Counted from the stretch's first letter, positions 34,735 through 43,748 are shown. The stretch: DNA of 64,000 nucleotides from Desulfobacteraceae bacterium (GCA_016744295.1 JADGEQ010000011.1:62001-126000); one strand, 5' to 3'. Numbers and translations are program-made. The notes: generated by a model from the sequence alone, not told the origin.

Positions 34735-35563
34735 AGCGAAAATGACCGAATCTTATACCGTCCTGGTGATCCGATCATTTGACGCCGCTCTGTCCCTTCA
34801 CCCTGCCGATGCCTGGATACCCTTGTGCACATCACAGGCACCTGCCAAAAAAAGTCATCCCTTTGATTCATATCTGTTTTGTAAGTTTACCAATGTAAAG
34901 AGTTTCCAAACCCATATCTTCAGGCGGGAATGTTATTCTCCAACTAAGTTTACTTTTAGAGTTTGGGATGAAAAAATTGGGGGTACTACATATGGTGGTT
35001 GAAAAACTTTGGATAGAATCCGGATTAACAGGGATAGTCCACAGTAATTTTTGAATCCTGAAAAGCCTTGTTTATAGCCAGTAGTGTTCTCTTTTTGGAT
35101 TTTTAAATATCTGTCAAATCTTATCAAGATTAGAAATGGTATCATTGATACTTTGGATGTTTTATTGCAGTTATCCATAGGATAATAATACTTGACTCGG
35201 CCAACCGGCTATCAAGTTGATATATTATAAAAATCAATACGGAAAATTGGGTTATGACAGCGGTATCGGGTCATATAGATGAATTGAAAATTTAAAGCTG
35301 AAAAAGCATGGTATACCCCATATAGGGTTAACTAAATTTTGTCTGGACTGAGTCCTATGAATACATAAAGTCGCTGCCGAATTCCCAGCAGCTATCACTA
35401 CTGCCAAAAGATATAAACGATTTTTAACAAAGGATTTCAGCGTATAACAAATAGACAGAATGCTCAGCAAAAGTCTTTATTTTTTTTAGGTTGGCAGTAC
35501 CTTATACACCCCCAAATTATATATTAAAGGTGCAGTGGTAAAGGATTGCCCCATTATTAAAAA
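34735..35563. other. Gene-free stretch, A+T-rich
   Basis: About 830 bases without a convincing gene. Short open frames here (for example 34742-35002 on plus and 35252-35470 on minus) have no family resemblance or ribosome-binding site. The only structured item I see is an imperfect NarL-like palindrome at 35314-35329. No tRNA or known RNA was recognised. Confidence 0.5.
35314..35329. promoter_or_regulatory. NarL-like 7-2-7 palindrome (weak call)
   Basis: TACCCCA-TA-TAGGGTT resembles the inverted heptamer sites of NarL/FixJ-type regulators, and such a regulator is encoded 0.9 kb away. No gene start lies close to it, so it may be chance. Confidence 0.2.
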
Positions 35564-35593
35564 AAACGGGCAGAGCCAGAGCCCTGCCCGTTT
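35564..35593 (-). terminator. Rho-independent terminator of the small secreted-protein gene
   Basis: On the minus strand AAACGGGCAG pairs with CTGCCCGTTT (10 bp, 10-nt loop) and runs straight into a T-tract (35566 down to 35559). It lies 55 bases after the stop of the 124-aa gene. Confidence 0.85.
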
Positions 35594-35648
35594 GTGAGAG
35601 TCTGATTCAGTGGAGGTGCCCGTTTTAGGCCTGAATACTCTCAAGCAA

Positions 35649-36023
35649 TCAGTTCATGGTAATCAGAAGTTTTTTGCAGACCCATCCGTTGGGATGATCC
35701 TGTTCCGGTGACAATACCAAGAGTTCCTTTCTTTGATAATTCACTTTTTGGTAGAGCAGATAATGATCCCACTTCATTTCCCTGATATATTTATTGGTGG
35801 CCAAAAGAGGGACATTATTTAGAATTTCATTTTTGAGCAGCTTTCCTTTTTGAGAATATTCTCTGTAGGTATTGGTACCCGGATTTTTAATGTACTTATG
35901 CCCGGTAGCAATATCGTAATAAAAATTACCTGTCACAGCGCTATGCTTTTTGTCTCCTGCAAAAGAGTGTGACGTAAACCCCAAGATTAAGGCAATGATG
36001 ATAACTGCGGTTAATTTGTTCAT
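35649..36023 (-). CDS. Small secreted protein of unknown function
   Basis: A 124-aa protein with a clear Sec signal peptide (Lys3, hydrophobic AVIIIALILGF, cleavage likely after HSFA at about residue 22). The mature part is basic and Tyr-rich (GNFYYDIATGHKYIKN, TNTYREYSQKGKLLKNE) with a single Cys near the C-terminus (GWVCKKLL). I do not recognise a family. It has its own terminator, which supports it being a real gene. It lies in the same direction as the NarL-type regulator 228 bases upstream and may be controlled by it. Confidence 0.65.
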   Translation of the reverse strand: MNKLTAVIIIALILGFTSHSFAGDKKHSAVTGNFYYDIATGHKYIKNPGTNTYREYSQKGKLLKNEILNNVPLLATNKYIREMKWDHYLLYQKVNYQRKELLVLSPEQDHPNGWVCKKLLITMN

Positions 36024-36251
36024 GATGAACCCCCTTGTTTTTGGTATTGATTAAACAACTGTCTATTGTTTGGAAGCACTTTAATTTTAGGGGAATATAT
36101 CTTGTGTCTATCCTATCTGTGAACCACAGTATACCAACTGCAGAAAAAATCTATTGGCAGAAATGCTGATTTTCATGGTTAATAAATCTGATTCTTTAAT
36201 GGAAAAAGGTAGAAGGCTACAGCGAGATTACTATCCGGGGAACTTCTGATG

Positions 36252-36905
36252 TTAATATTCTGATGAGATTAACCCCTCACTGATGGCATAACGGGTTATG
36301 TCTGTCTGGTTTTTCAAATTCAGTTTTTTCATGATGTGGCGCCGGTGTGATGAAACCGTTTTAACACTGATACACAGGTGTGAGGCAATCTCTTCGGATT
36401 TCATGCCCTCGGCAACAAGCTGCATTACCTCCCGCTCCCTTGTTGAAAGTGCGGAAAAAACTGATTGTTGTCCAGAAGAGGAATTTAAAACGAATTCGTC
36501 CATCACCGTGCTGAGTATCTCAGTACACAGATAAGGCTTTCCCCCAGATACCGTTCTGATGGCCATGGCAAGCTCTTTAAACGCACAATGCTTTACAACA
36601 TACCCTGATGCGCCTGCCTTGAGCATTCCAGAGACAAATTTCTGGGTAGAGTGGATGGACAGGGCGATCAGTTTTATGCCAGGTAGTTCTTTACAAATGA
36701 CCTGTGTTGCGTCAATACCGTTGAGATCCGGCATATTGATATCCATGACGATGAGGTCTGGTTTAACAGTTTTCGACAATTCAATGGCATCTCTTCCGTT
36801 TTCCGCTTCCGCTACAACATCCATATCATTTTCTTGTTCTATTAATGCCCGCAAGCCATCTCTGAATAGCTGTTGATCATCTGCAATCAGAATTCGTATA
36901 GCCAT
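36252..36905 (-). CDS. NarL/FixJ-family response regulator
   Basis: A 217-aa regulator with a receiver (phospho-acceptor Asp55 in IVMDINMPDLNG, Lys105 in VVKHC) and a C-terminal LuxR-type HTH (LSTREREVMQLVAEGM, SEEIASHLCISVKTVSSHRRHIMKKL). The ATG at 36905 follows AAGGAG; an in-frame start 17 codons upstream does not look like receiver sequence. It is divergent from a HisKA_3 kinase gene 213 bases away, its likely partner. The targets are unknown. Confidence 0.93.
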   Translation of the reverse strand: MAIRILIADDQQLFRDGLRALIEQENDMDVVAEAENGRDAIELSKTVKPDLIVMDINMPDLNGIDATQVICKELPGIKLIALSIHSTQKFVSGMLKAGASGYVVKHCAFKELAMAIRTVSGGKPYLCTEILSTVMDEFVLNSSSGQQSVFSALSTREREVMQLVAEGMKSEEIASHLCISVKTVSSHRRHIMKKLNLKNQTDITRYAISEGLISSEY

Positions 36906-37118
36906 TGTTTTCTCCTTAATAAAATAGGCGTCTAATGATAGATATGGATAAACCAAACACCAAATGCTACTTTACTTTAAATTTTTTTAATAATCAATTG
37001 CTGGAGTAAAGGCTATTTTTGGCATAGGCAATGAATTGACTTTTTGCCCCGGGTCATTTACTTATGGAAATCAGCACAAGTCATACGGCTTAGTTTATCT
37101 GGACACGGTAAAGGGGGT

Positions 37119-38996
37119 ATGTTTAGGATAATGAGAACGGACAAAAAGCAAGATTTATTATTCTCATTGGGCCTGGCGTTGATCATTCTTCTTTTACCGA
37201 TTTTAGCCCTCGTCCATGACGGTATCTTTGAGAATCAACCGGACATGGCATCCAATGCGTTTTCTTCTGCTTACACATCCGGTGGATGGGAATATGTCTG
37301 GGGCGATGAGAATCGTAACGACAGCGACTTTGTATCTGATTCTCAACAGGTTCATAGTGGACCCCAGTGGAAATCAATAGACCAACCGATTAATCCGCCC
37401 GGAAGGAATGGCCGTGATCTGCTTTGGCTCAGATACCCCCTGTCGGATGGAGACTGGGACCAGCCAACCGTTCTGATTACCAGATTAGGTGTCCTGCTGG
37501 CGTTTGATGCTTTTGTGAACGATGAGCAGGTGTACAGTTTTGGAAAGGATTACGCTCAGGGAACAGGGACTTTTCCAGGCCTGACCTCACACCTGATCCC
37601 TTTGAAAAAACAGATGCAGGGAAAAACACTGACTCTGAAGGTCTTTTCCGATTACGCCAACATCGGAATCCGGGGAAAAGTCTATTTGGGAGAGAAATCT
37701 GATCTAATTTCCGCAATCATCAAAAGTGATATCATTAAATTCGTCCTCAGCCTTTTTATGGTTTTTCTCGGGATAATGGCTCTAATCACCTACCTAAAAA
37801 AAAGAAACAATGTCGGGCCCATTTCCATGTTCGGTATACTTGCCATCAGCCAGGGGTTTTATACGATAAGCCAGACGACATTAAAGGATTTTGTCTTTTT
37901 TGCTCCGGTGTTTTGGTTCAATATTTTCATCATGACCATGGCTTTGTTTCCAATCGGCACTGTAGGATTTGTATGGGAAACTTTCAGGCCGTCAAAAGCC
38001 CATTTCTTGTATAAAATATTATGGTTCCAGGTCGCCTTGGCATTGGCCTGCCAGGTGGTATTTATATTGGTTTCATATCGTTGGATCCCCATGGACCTCG
38101 GCACTTACGTTCTGAATACAGAGCGGTTTAGTCTAATTGTCATTATGTTTATTGCGGTGGGCATCACAATAAAAGATGTGTGGTATAAAAATGATCTGAA
38201 AGCAAAAATTTATCTGGTAGGGTTTATACCCATAATCGCTTGTGGCACTCACGACATTATGGTGGGATTCGGGTGGATCCGCTCGGATACGTCATATGTC
38301 CCCTATGCCATTATGCTGTTTGTCTTGAGTCTTGAATTTATTCAGCGGGTGACAGATAACCGCACCCAGAATAAACTACAGCAATATTCAAGTGCCCTGG
38401 AACGTAAATCAAAGGAAAAAGAAGCCCTGATCAACGACCTCCACGATGGGATCGGTGGCCTTATCACCAATATAAAATTTATTTCTGAGATAGGATTAAA
38501 CAGTTCAACAAGCTCCAAAAAGACCGAGGCCCTAAAAACCATCTCATCTCTTTCCAGTGACAGCCTGCTGGAAATTGGAAGCTTTATGCAGAGCCTGGAT
38601 CAGGATATTGATTGGAATAGTATTGAAAAAATCTTTACAGCACTGGGTGATAAAATGGTGATCTCCATGGGTTTGAAGTTTGACTTTAAATCAAAAATCA
38701 ATCCAAGGGCCGTCCCCCCAGACAGTCTCCTGTTTTTAAATCTTTTACGGATCTATAAAGAAGCATTAACGAATATTGTCAAGCACGCCAAAGCACAGTC
38801 TGTGGATGTTGAGTTCTCTGCAAGTCCAGAGTGTTTCACACTGTCGGTTAAAGATGATGGTAAGGGATTCGGACAAGACATTGAAAAAGGAAGGGGCTTA
38901 AACAGCATGAAGATTAGGGCGCAAGCGATAAGAGGTACACTGGATATTCAATCAGGAGACGGCACGCTTGTAGAGATTAGGGTTTGCCTTGACTGA
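37119..38996 (+). CDS. 7TM-DISM-type sensor histidine kinase (HisKA_3)
   Basis: About 625 residues. One N-terminal membrane helix (LLFSLGLALIILLLPILALV) leads to an extracytoplasmic beta-rich sensor domain (LLWLRYPLSDGDWDQPTVLI, then VLLAFDAFVNDEQVYSFGKDY, read separately). This is followed by about seven membrane helices, the 7TM-DISM layout for extracellular carbohydrate or small-ligand sensing. A coiled coil precedes the HisKA_3 box INDLHDGIGGLITNI with the phospho-accepting His. The HATPase has EALTNIVKHAKA and DDGKGFG. The start is uncertain: 37119 (AAAGGGGG just upstream) or 37131. It partners the divergent NarL-type regulator. Confidence 0.88.
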   Translation: MFRIMRTDKKQDLLFSLGLALIILLLPILALVHDGIFENQPDMASNAFSSAYTSGGWEYVWGDENRNDSDFVSDSQQVHSGPQWKSIDQPINPPGRNGRDLLWLRYPLSDGDWDQPTVLITRLGVLLAFDAFVNDEQVYSFGKDYAQGTGTFPGLTSHLIPLKKQMQGKTLTLKVFSDYANIGIRGKVYLGEKSDLISAIIKSDIIKFVLSLFMVFLGIMALITYLKKRNNVGPISMFGILAISQGFYTISQTTLKDFVFFAPVFWFNIFIMTMALFPIGTVGFVWETFRPSKAHFLYKILWFQVALALACQVVFILVSYRWIPMDLGTYVLNTERFSLIVIMFIAVGITIKDVWYKNDLKAKIYLVGFIPIIACGTHDIMVGFGWIRSDTSYVPYAIMLFVLSLEFIQRVTDNRTQNKLQQYSSALERKSKEKEALINDLHDGIGGLITNIKFISEIGLNSSTSSKKTEALKTISSLSSDSLLEIGSFMQSLDQDIDWNSIEKIFTALGDKMVISMGLKFDFKSKINPRAVPPDSLLFLNLLRIYKEALTNIVKHAKAQSVDVEFSASPECFTLSVKDDGKGFGQDIEKGRGLNSMKIRAQAIRGTLDIQSGDGTLVEIRVCLD

Positions 38997-39613
38997 GATT
39001 GTTCCACCCACGATTAAATTCGGACGTCTTTACCCATGTTTCGGAACTTGGTCGGTCCTGCCGAAGCAGCTCGGGTAGTTGGAAAATCTACCCCAAGATC
39101 GATTTGAAAAACTCTTGTCAGTATCCAATTTCTCAACTGACCTCAATATTTTTATATATATGAACATTTTGAATATGTGGGTCATGTTATAAACAGCGAC
39201 GAGGGAAAATTGAAATAGGGAATGGCTTCCAAAAGAAAGACTCGGTTCTCAGGAGCCCAACGGCAGAGACTATAGTAACGTGTAGTCTTGATTTTCCAAA
39301 GTATGAAAAATTATACTTACTTGCATCATTATGACTTCAACTTTTATCTGAAAATAGTTTTGATTTGCATCGGTATCTTTGAGTTTTTCACTGTGGACTG
39401 TGTCTATACGTCTTCTCTGCCAAGGCTGGGTTTAAAGGCCCGGACTATTATTAATAATCCAGGAATTCCCGAATCATAACCTAACACAAGGTCTTGTGGT
39501 TGGGGAAAATTTTAATCTACCTACCGGAGGTCATTTTTTATTCCTTACATAGTCTAAAATTCTAATACGTAAAATTTGAATTATTTAGACCGATTGGAAT
39601 CTGGGGTTGAGGT
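38997..39613. other. Gene-free stretch between the kinase and the inverted-repeat element
   Basis: About 600 A+T-rich bases with only short frames of no recognisable character (for example 39288-39479). I see no promoter or RNA gene that I can support. It continues into the inverted-repeat element, which suggests a region of past insertions. Confidence 0.5.
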
Positions 39614-39780
39614 CGGGGTGGGATGCGGGTGAATCGTTGATTGCAATTTTGTACAGGTTCTTAATGCAGTGAAGCGGTTAAAAGGTGGAATTGTTTGAGC
39701 GCAGCGAGTTTTCCACCTTCAGCGTAGCGGAATTTAGAACCTGTCAAAATTGTTCAATCAGTGAACTGCATCCCACCCCG
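39614..39780. repeat. 167-bp imperfect inverted-repeat (MITE/REP-like) element
   Basis: The ends are 13-bp perfect inverse copies, CGGGGTGGGATGC (39614-39626) and GCATCCCACCCCG (39768-39780). Inward, similarity continues in patches (CAATTTTGTACAGGTTCT against AGAACCTGTCAAAATTG) and the centre holds AAGGTGGAA/TTCCACCTT around TTGTTTGAGCGCAGCGAG. The whole could fold into a long cruciform or RNA hairpin. It encodes no protein. No clear target-site duplication is visible, and no second copy was noticed in the window. Confidence 0.7.
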
Positions 39781-40008
39781 GCCGGTACTAAGGACCGCAA
39801 ATTTTATAACTTGAACGAAATAGCTTGCCTTTTGGCCCATCTACCGCGTTGCATCAAATGCCCTGTTTGATTAACCATGGACTTATTTTTTCCCGAATAT
39901 GGTGCAATCAATATCGAATCATAGGAATTGGCTATTCCAGCGATTTTAGCTTGACAAGTTATCAAACAAAAAATAGGATCGTTCGAATCATTGAACCCAG
40001 GGGGTGCC

Positions 40009-40644
40009 ATGCAGGAATCAACCAAGAAAGAGGACATACTCAAGGCTGCAGCCCATTGTTTTGCCCAGTATGGTTTTGCCAAGACCACCATGGACGATAT
40101 TGGACAAATGGTAGGTCTGAACAAAGCGTCCCTATACTATTACTATAAAAACAAAGAGGCTATTTTCTGTGAGATCATTCTCCAGGAAAAAGAAATTTTT
40201 TTATCCGGCCTCACGGAAAAAGTAGATGGTATTAAAACCTGGCAAAAAAAAATTCAGACCTACCTTTTGGAACGGGAACGCTATTTCCAAAAAGTGGTCA
40301 ACCTGCATAAGCTGTCCATAAAAACATCCAAACAACTCCAGTTTCAACCCCTGTTCCAGGATCTGCTCAACCGATTCAATCTCCGCGAAACCCAAATAAT
40401 CCGTGAAATTTTAGACAAGGCGATTGAAACCAAACAGATCCCCAAAAACGATACCCAAAAGACCGCCAGCATTATTCTTTGTGTGGCAAATGGCATTAAA
40501 CAGCAGCAAATGCTGTTACAAAAGGACAACCTGACACTTGCCCAGTTTAATTTTGAAAAAATTGAGACAGATATCCGGTTTGCCATTTCCCTGATTCTCA
40601 GAGGGCTTACGGCCGGGATTTCCGATCCGAATCAGGAAACCTGA
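40009..40644 (+). CDS. TetR-family transcriptional regulator
   Basis: A 211-aa protein with a TetR HTH (ILKAAAHCFAQYGFAKTTMDD, GLNKASLYYYYKNKEAIFCEI) and a helical C-terminal domain. The ATG at 40009 follows AGGGGGTGCC; a TTG 6 codons earlier is less likely. Its last 13 bases overlap the 3' end of the convergent DUF368 gene, so the two transcripts are antisense at their ends. The target is unknown; nothing nearby has a matching operator that I can see. Confidence 0.9.
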   Translation: MQESTKKEDILKAAAHCFAQYGFAKTTMDDIGQMVGLNKASLYYYYKNKEAIFCEIILQEKEIFLSGLTEKVDGIKTWQKKIQTYLLERERYFQKVVNLHKLSIKTSKQLQFQPLFQDLLNRFNLRETQIIREILDKAIETKQIPKNDTQKTASIILCVANGIKQQQMLLQKDNLTLAQFNFEKIETDIRFAISLILRGLTAGISDPNQET

Positions 40645-41822
40645 GAAGATTCTGCCCGGATAAAAGCATACATCACCCCGCAACCCCCAAGAAAAAACAC
40701 AAGGGCAAACACCAATTCATGACCGCTTCCGGGTAAAATGTTGATATTGGTATAAATCTGGGCATTTTCAATGACCAAAATCCTGCCATCCTGCTTGACA
40801 TATTGCTGTCCCATGATCATCACCCGTTTAAAGGGCCAAAGGGCATGCAATGAGCCGATCATCAAACCGATGAGAAATGCCATGGTCGAAGTATAATAGC
40901 GATTCAATACAAAACTGATCAATCTTGCAAACAAAAGACCGCCCACCACAATACCAACACCAAAACAACAAAGAAACGCCAGGGTATCCAATTGTCCTGA
41001 TTTTAGAAGGGAGATGGCTGAAATCACATCAAAATAAGCACCCATGAGAATCAAAACCAAAGACCCGCTGATACCGGGGAGTACCATGGCAGAGATTGAG
41101 ACAGCACCGCAGACAGCTGCATACACATACTCTTTAATGGTGTATTTCCCGACAAATTTAAATAAATCTGATTGTTTGGCCTGGCCTTCCCCTTTTTCAA
41201 ACTGACCATCGGCCTGAATACCGGCCTGCTTGCCGGGCTGCAAAATTAGGCCGGAGTTTCCCTGGGGATAAAGATTTTGGTACCGACGTTCCAGGGTATC
41301 GGATTTGATTTTCACCTTATCATAGGGATTCACAGACCCGGAAATAAAAACCGTTAGCGCCAACCCCAAAAGAATCATAAAAGCCGCTGGTCCCTTCAGA
41401 GATTTAAGCATTTTAACCGGAATAATAATGGACAGCATTATCAAACCGAAAAACAGGGAATAGGTGTAGACAAAATGATGGACAAGCAGATATTTCATCA
41501 GACTGGATAGTAAAAGGATTGCCGTAAGGGCACCCACAATCAATTTGAATAGGAACAGGGTATCTGTTTCCTCTAAGAATGCGGCAAGGCGCTTACCACT
41601 CCCATTTCTACCTAAATTTTTCGCCAGGCTAAAAACAAGTGCCGCAAACCGAACAATCAACCCTTTATTAATACGGTTCACAATAGCAAAAACACGTTCA
41701 TAAATTTTAAAAACAAGCAAAAAGGTGCCGCCGGAAACCCCGGGGATAATATTGGCAGTGCCAAGGCAGAATCCCATAAACAACTCTTTGACAAGGGAGG
41801 GCCGGGGGGTATCATTCTTCAT
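40632..41822 (-). CDS. DUF368 membrane protein, PopT-type undecaprenyl-phosphate transporter
   Basis: A 396-aa polytopic inner-membrane protein with the two DUF368 signatures, GTANIIPGVSGGTF (residues 21-34) and VLPGISGSLVLILMG in the second half, around which two inverted halves are built. DUF368 (PopT) proteins have been reported to recycle the undecaprenyl-phosphate carrier from the outer to the inner leaflet during envelope synthesis. A hydrophilic insert of about 60 residues (NPYDKVKIKSDTLERRYQN ... EKGEGQAKQSD) sits between the halves. It follows pcm on the same strand (15 bases) and overlaps the convergent tetR by 13 bases. Confidence 0.88.
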   Translation of the reverse strand: MKNDTPRPSLVKELFMGFCLGTANIIPGVSGGTFLLVFKIYERVFAIVNRINKGLIVRFAALVFSLAKNLGRNGSGKRLAAFLEETDTLFLFKLIVGALTAILLLSSLMKYLLVHHFVYTYSLFFGLIMLSIIIPVKMLKSLKGPAAFMILLGLALTVFISGSVNPYDKVKIKSDTLERRYQNLYPQGNSGLILQPGKQAGIQADGQFEKGEGQAKQSDLFKFVGKYTIKEYVYAAVCGAVSISAMVLPGISGSLVLILMGAYFDVISAISLLKSGQLDTLAFLCCFGVGIVVGGLLFARLISFVLNRYYTSTMAFLIGLMIGSLHALWPFKRVMIMGQQYVKQDGRILVIENAQIYTNINILPGSGHELVFALVFFLGGCGVMYAFIRAESSQVS

Positions 41823-41837
41823 ATAAAGGGGGTTATC

Positions 41838-42494
41838 CTATTCGCTCCATCCGTGCTGACCGATGAGCTTTACAAACCGGCATCCGCCAAGATTTGTGGT
41901 TTGAATTCCATTTTCTGTTTTCTCGATTTTCAGCAATTCCTGGGAATGAAGCCCGCCCACCGGCATGACAAGTCGCCCCCCAATGGCAAGCTGATCTACC
42001 AATGGCGTTGGAACCTGATTTCCACCCGCCGTCACAATGATTGCATCAAAGGGACCTTCCTGTTTCCATCCTTGAGTTCCGTCGGAATACCGGGTTACAA
42101 TATTATGATATTTTAACCGGTCAAAAAGTTTTCGGGTTTGTACGAACAGGGTATTATTCCGCTCAATGGTATATACCTTGTACACAATCTTGGACAAAAT
42201 AGCGGCCTGGTATCCGGAACCTGTTCCTATTTCCAAAACCCGTTCCGAGCCGGAAAGTTCAAGTCTCTGGGTCATCTCGGCAATGATATAGGGCTGGGAT
42301 ATGGTCTGTCCTTCACCAATGGGAAGGGGAAAATCTCCATAGGCACTTTCCGCCATGGCCTCACTGACAAAAAGGTGACGGGGAACACGGGTCATGGCAT
42401 CAATCACTGCGGCATCGGCAACCCCCCTGGCAATGATTTGATTTTCGACCATATCCCTGCGCCAACGGGCAAATTTATTGGGTTCATCATTCAT
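41838..42494 (-). CDS. pcm: Protein-L-isoaspartate O-methyltransferase
   Basis: A 218-aa repair enzyme that methylates isoaspartyl residues in aged proteins. Typical segments are VENQIIARGVADAAVIDAM, VPRHLFVSEAMAESAYGD, PLPIGEGQTISQPYIIAEM, the SAM motif VLEIGTGSGYQAAILS and GPFDAIIVTAG. It leads a two-gene unit with the DUF368 gene and is divergent from the K+ channel gene, with an inverted repeat between. Confidence 0.95.
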   Translation of the reverse strand: MNDEPNKFARWRRDMVENQIIARGVADAAVIDAMTRVPRHLFVSEAMAESAYGDFPLPIGEGQTISQPYIIAEMTQRLELSGSERVLEIGTGSGYQAAILSKIVYKVYTIERNNTLFVQTRKLFDRLKYHNIVTRYSDGTQGWKQEGPFDAIIVTAGGNQVPTPLVDQLAIGGRLVMPVGGLHSQELLKIEKTENGIQTTNLGGCRFVKLIGQHGWSE

Positions 42495-42526
42495 GCACCC
42501 TTCATATCAGCAACCAATCCGTCCGT

Positions 42527-42562
42527 CAAGAATCTTAGGCCTATAAACCTTAGAGATTCTTG
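42527..42562. promoter_or_regulatory. Inverted repeat between pcm and the K+ channel gene
   Basis: CAAGAATCT (42527-42535) and AGATTCTTG (42554-42562) are perfect inverses, with TTAGG/CCTTA extending the stem inward. It lies in the 107-base divergent intergenic region, so it could be a shared operator; on the plus strand the right arm is followed by a short T-run. Confidence 0.4.
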
Positions 42563-42601
42563 CCTTGCTTTTTACCGTGAACACACGTATTGATAGGGTT
42601 T

Positions 42602-43606
42602 ATGAATCAAATTTTAAAAATGGAAATCGCCATAATTATTGCAGTTTTTATATTCGGCATAGGCATCTCCGGGTATATGCTCATTGAGCAGTGGAGTTTT
42701 CTTGATGCCGCATACATGACCGCAATCACCCTGAGCACCGTTGGTTTCCTTGAGGTACATGAACCCAGCAATGGTGGCAGGATTTTCACCATAATCCTGA
42801 TTTTCACGGGTGTTGGGTACTTTCTTTACCTGGCTGGTGTGATCGTACAGTCCATTGTGGAGGGGGAAATCAAGGCACTGTTAGGGAGGAAACGTTTGGA
42901 TAAAAAAATACAAAAGTTAGACAAGCATCATATTATCTGCGGGTATGGCCGTATTGGTCGGGTATTGTGCAATTTCATCAAAGAAGACACACCAGACATT
43001 GTTGTTCTAGAACAGGATGAGAGTCAGGCAGAGATACTGGAGAAGGATAAAATCCACTACCTTATCGGAGATGCATTGGATGAAGAACTGCTGATAAAAG
43101 CTGGTATTGAAAAAGCTGGTTTTTTGGTTGCAGCCCTGGCAACAGATACGGCAAATGTATTTTTGGTATTGACGGCCAGGCAATTGAATCCAGATATCTA
43201 TATCATGGCCCGGGCCAGCCACCCCGGGGTCCGTAAAAAGCTTATTTTGGCCGGGGCTAACAGGGTGGAATCCCCCTATGACACCGGTGCCATCTCCATG
43301 GGGTTAAAACTGCTTCGCCCCAATGTCCGTACCTTCCTTGATGTGGCATTGTCAAAAAAGAGTGACGCCATCCAGATTGAAGAACTTTTTATTTCAAAAC
43401 AATCCCGATATACCCAATTGGCATTAAAGGACTCGGGTATCCGCCAGGATTTTAATCTTATCATCATTGCCATCAAGAAAGCATCTGGAGAAATGATGTT
43501 TGCACCGCATTTTGAGACCCTTCTTGAAGCCAAGGACACTCTGATTGTCATGGGTAAAACAGAAGATTTAAAGGGGTTTGGCAGTGTATTGAACCCGACG
43601 GACTAA
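42602..43606 (+). CDS. K+ channel-like protein with RCK_N and RCK_C domains
   Basis: A 334-aa two-helix K+ channel subunit. Helix one is at 9-27, the pore filter is TLSTVGF at 43-49, helix two is at 61-84. A cytoplasmic RCK_N Rossmann domain begins at 109 (HIICGYGRIGRVLCNFI) and an RCK_C (TrkA_C) domain lies near 245-325. The filter reads TVGFLE rather than the canonical TVGYGD; related channels also vary here. RCK_C is a known c-di-AMP receptor domain in KtrA/CpaA proteins, and a c-di-AMP synthase is encoded in this window. The ATG at 42602 is used instead of a TTG at 42590. Confidence 0.88.
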   Translation: MNQILKMEIAIIIAVFIFGIGISGYMLIEQWSFLDAAYMTAITLSTVGFLEVHEPSNGGRIFTIILIFTGVGYFLYLAGVIVQSIVEGEIKALLGRKRLDKKIQKLDKHHIICGYGRIGRVLCNFIKEDTPDIVVLEQDESQAEILEKDKIHYLIGDALDEELLIKAGIEKAGFLVAALATDTANVFLVLTARQLNPDIYIMARASHPGVRKKLILAGANRVESPYDTGAISMGLKLLRPNVRTFLDVALSKKSDAIQIEELFISKQSRYTQLALKDSGIRQDFNLIIIAIKKASGEMMFAPHFETLLEAKDTLIVMGKTEDLKGFGSVLNPTD

Positions 43607-43611
43607 AAAAA

Positions 43612-43665
43612 TCACCATGAAAGACATGAATTGTTCCATTTTTTTCTTCATGTTTTCCATGGTGA
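43612..43665. terminator. 19-bp near-perfect hairpin between convergent genes
   Basis: TCACCATGAAAGACATGAA (43612-43630) pairs with TTCATGTTTTCCATGGTGA (43647-43665) with two mismatches around a 16-nt loop that includes a T-run. It starts 6 bases after the channel gene stop, with the convergent cyclo-ligase-like gene ending at 43749, so it is probably a bidirectional transcript end. Confidence 0.6.
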
Positions 43666-43748
43666 ATAAAACCTCGGTGCAAAAGCAATAACACGTTGTG
43701 CGTTCGGCAAATTGTATCTTCACCAGGGCCAGCTAAATTTCATACCCA

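Noticed and set aside
34742..35002. 86-codon open frame on plus in the gene desert
   Set aside because: No ribosome-binding site, no family resemblance and an irregular composition; it overlaps the hairpin region only by chance.
39288..39479. 63-codon open frame on plus with a hydrophobic stretch
   Set aside because: No ribosome-binding site and no family; A+T-rich DNA readily gives such hydrophobic frames.
39685..39870. 61-codon open frame on plus
   Set aside because: Half of it is the right arm of the inverted-repeat element, so the frame is a by-product of the repeat.
39977..39994. GTTCGAATC resembling a tRNA T-loop
   Set aside because: The flanking bases do not form a 5-bp T stem and there is no acceptor, D or anticodon arm around it.
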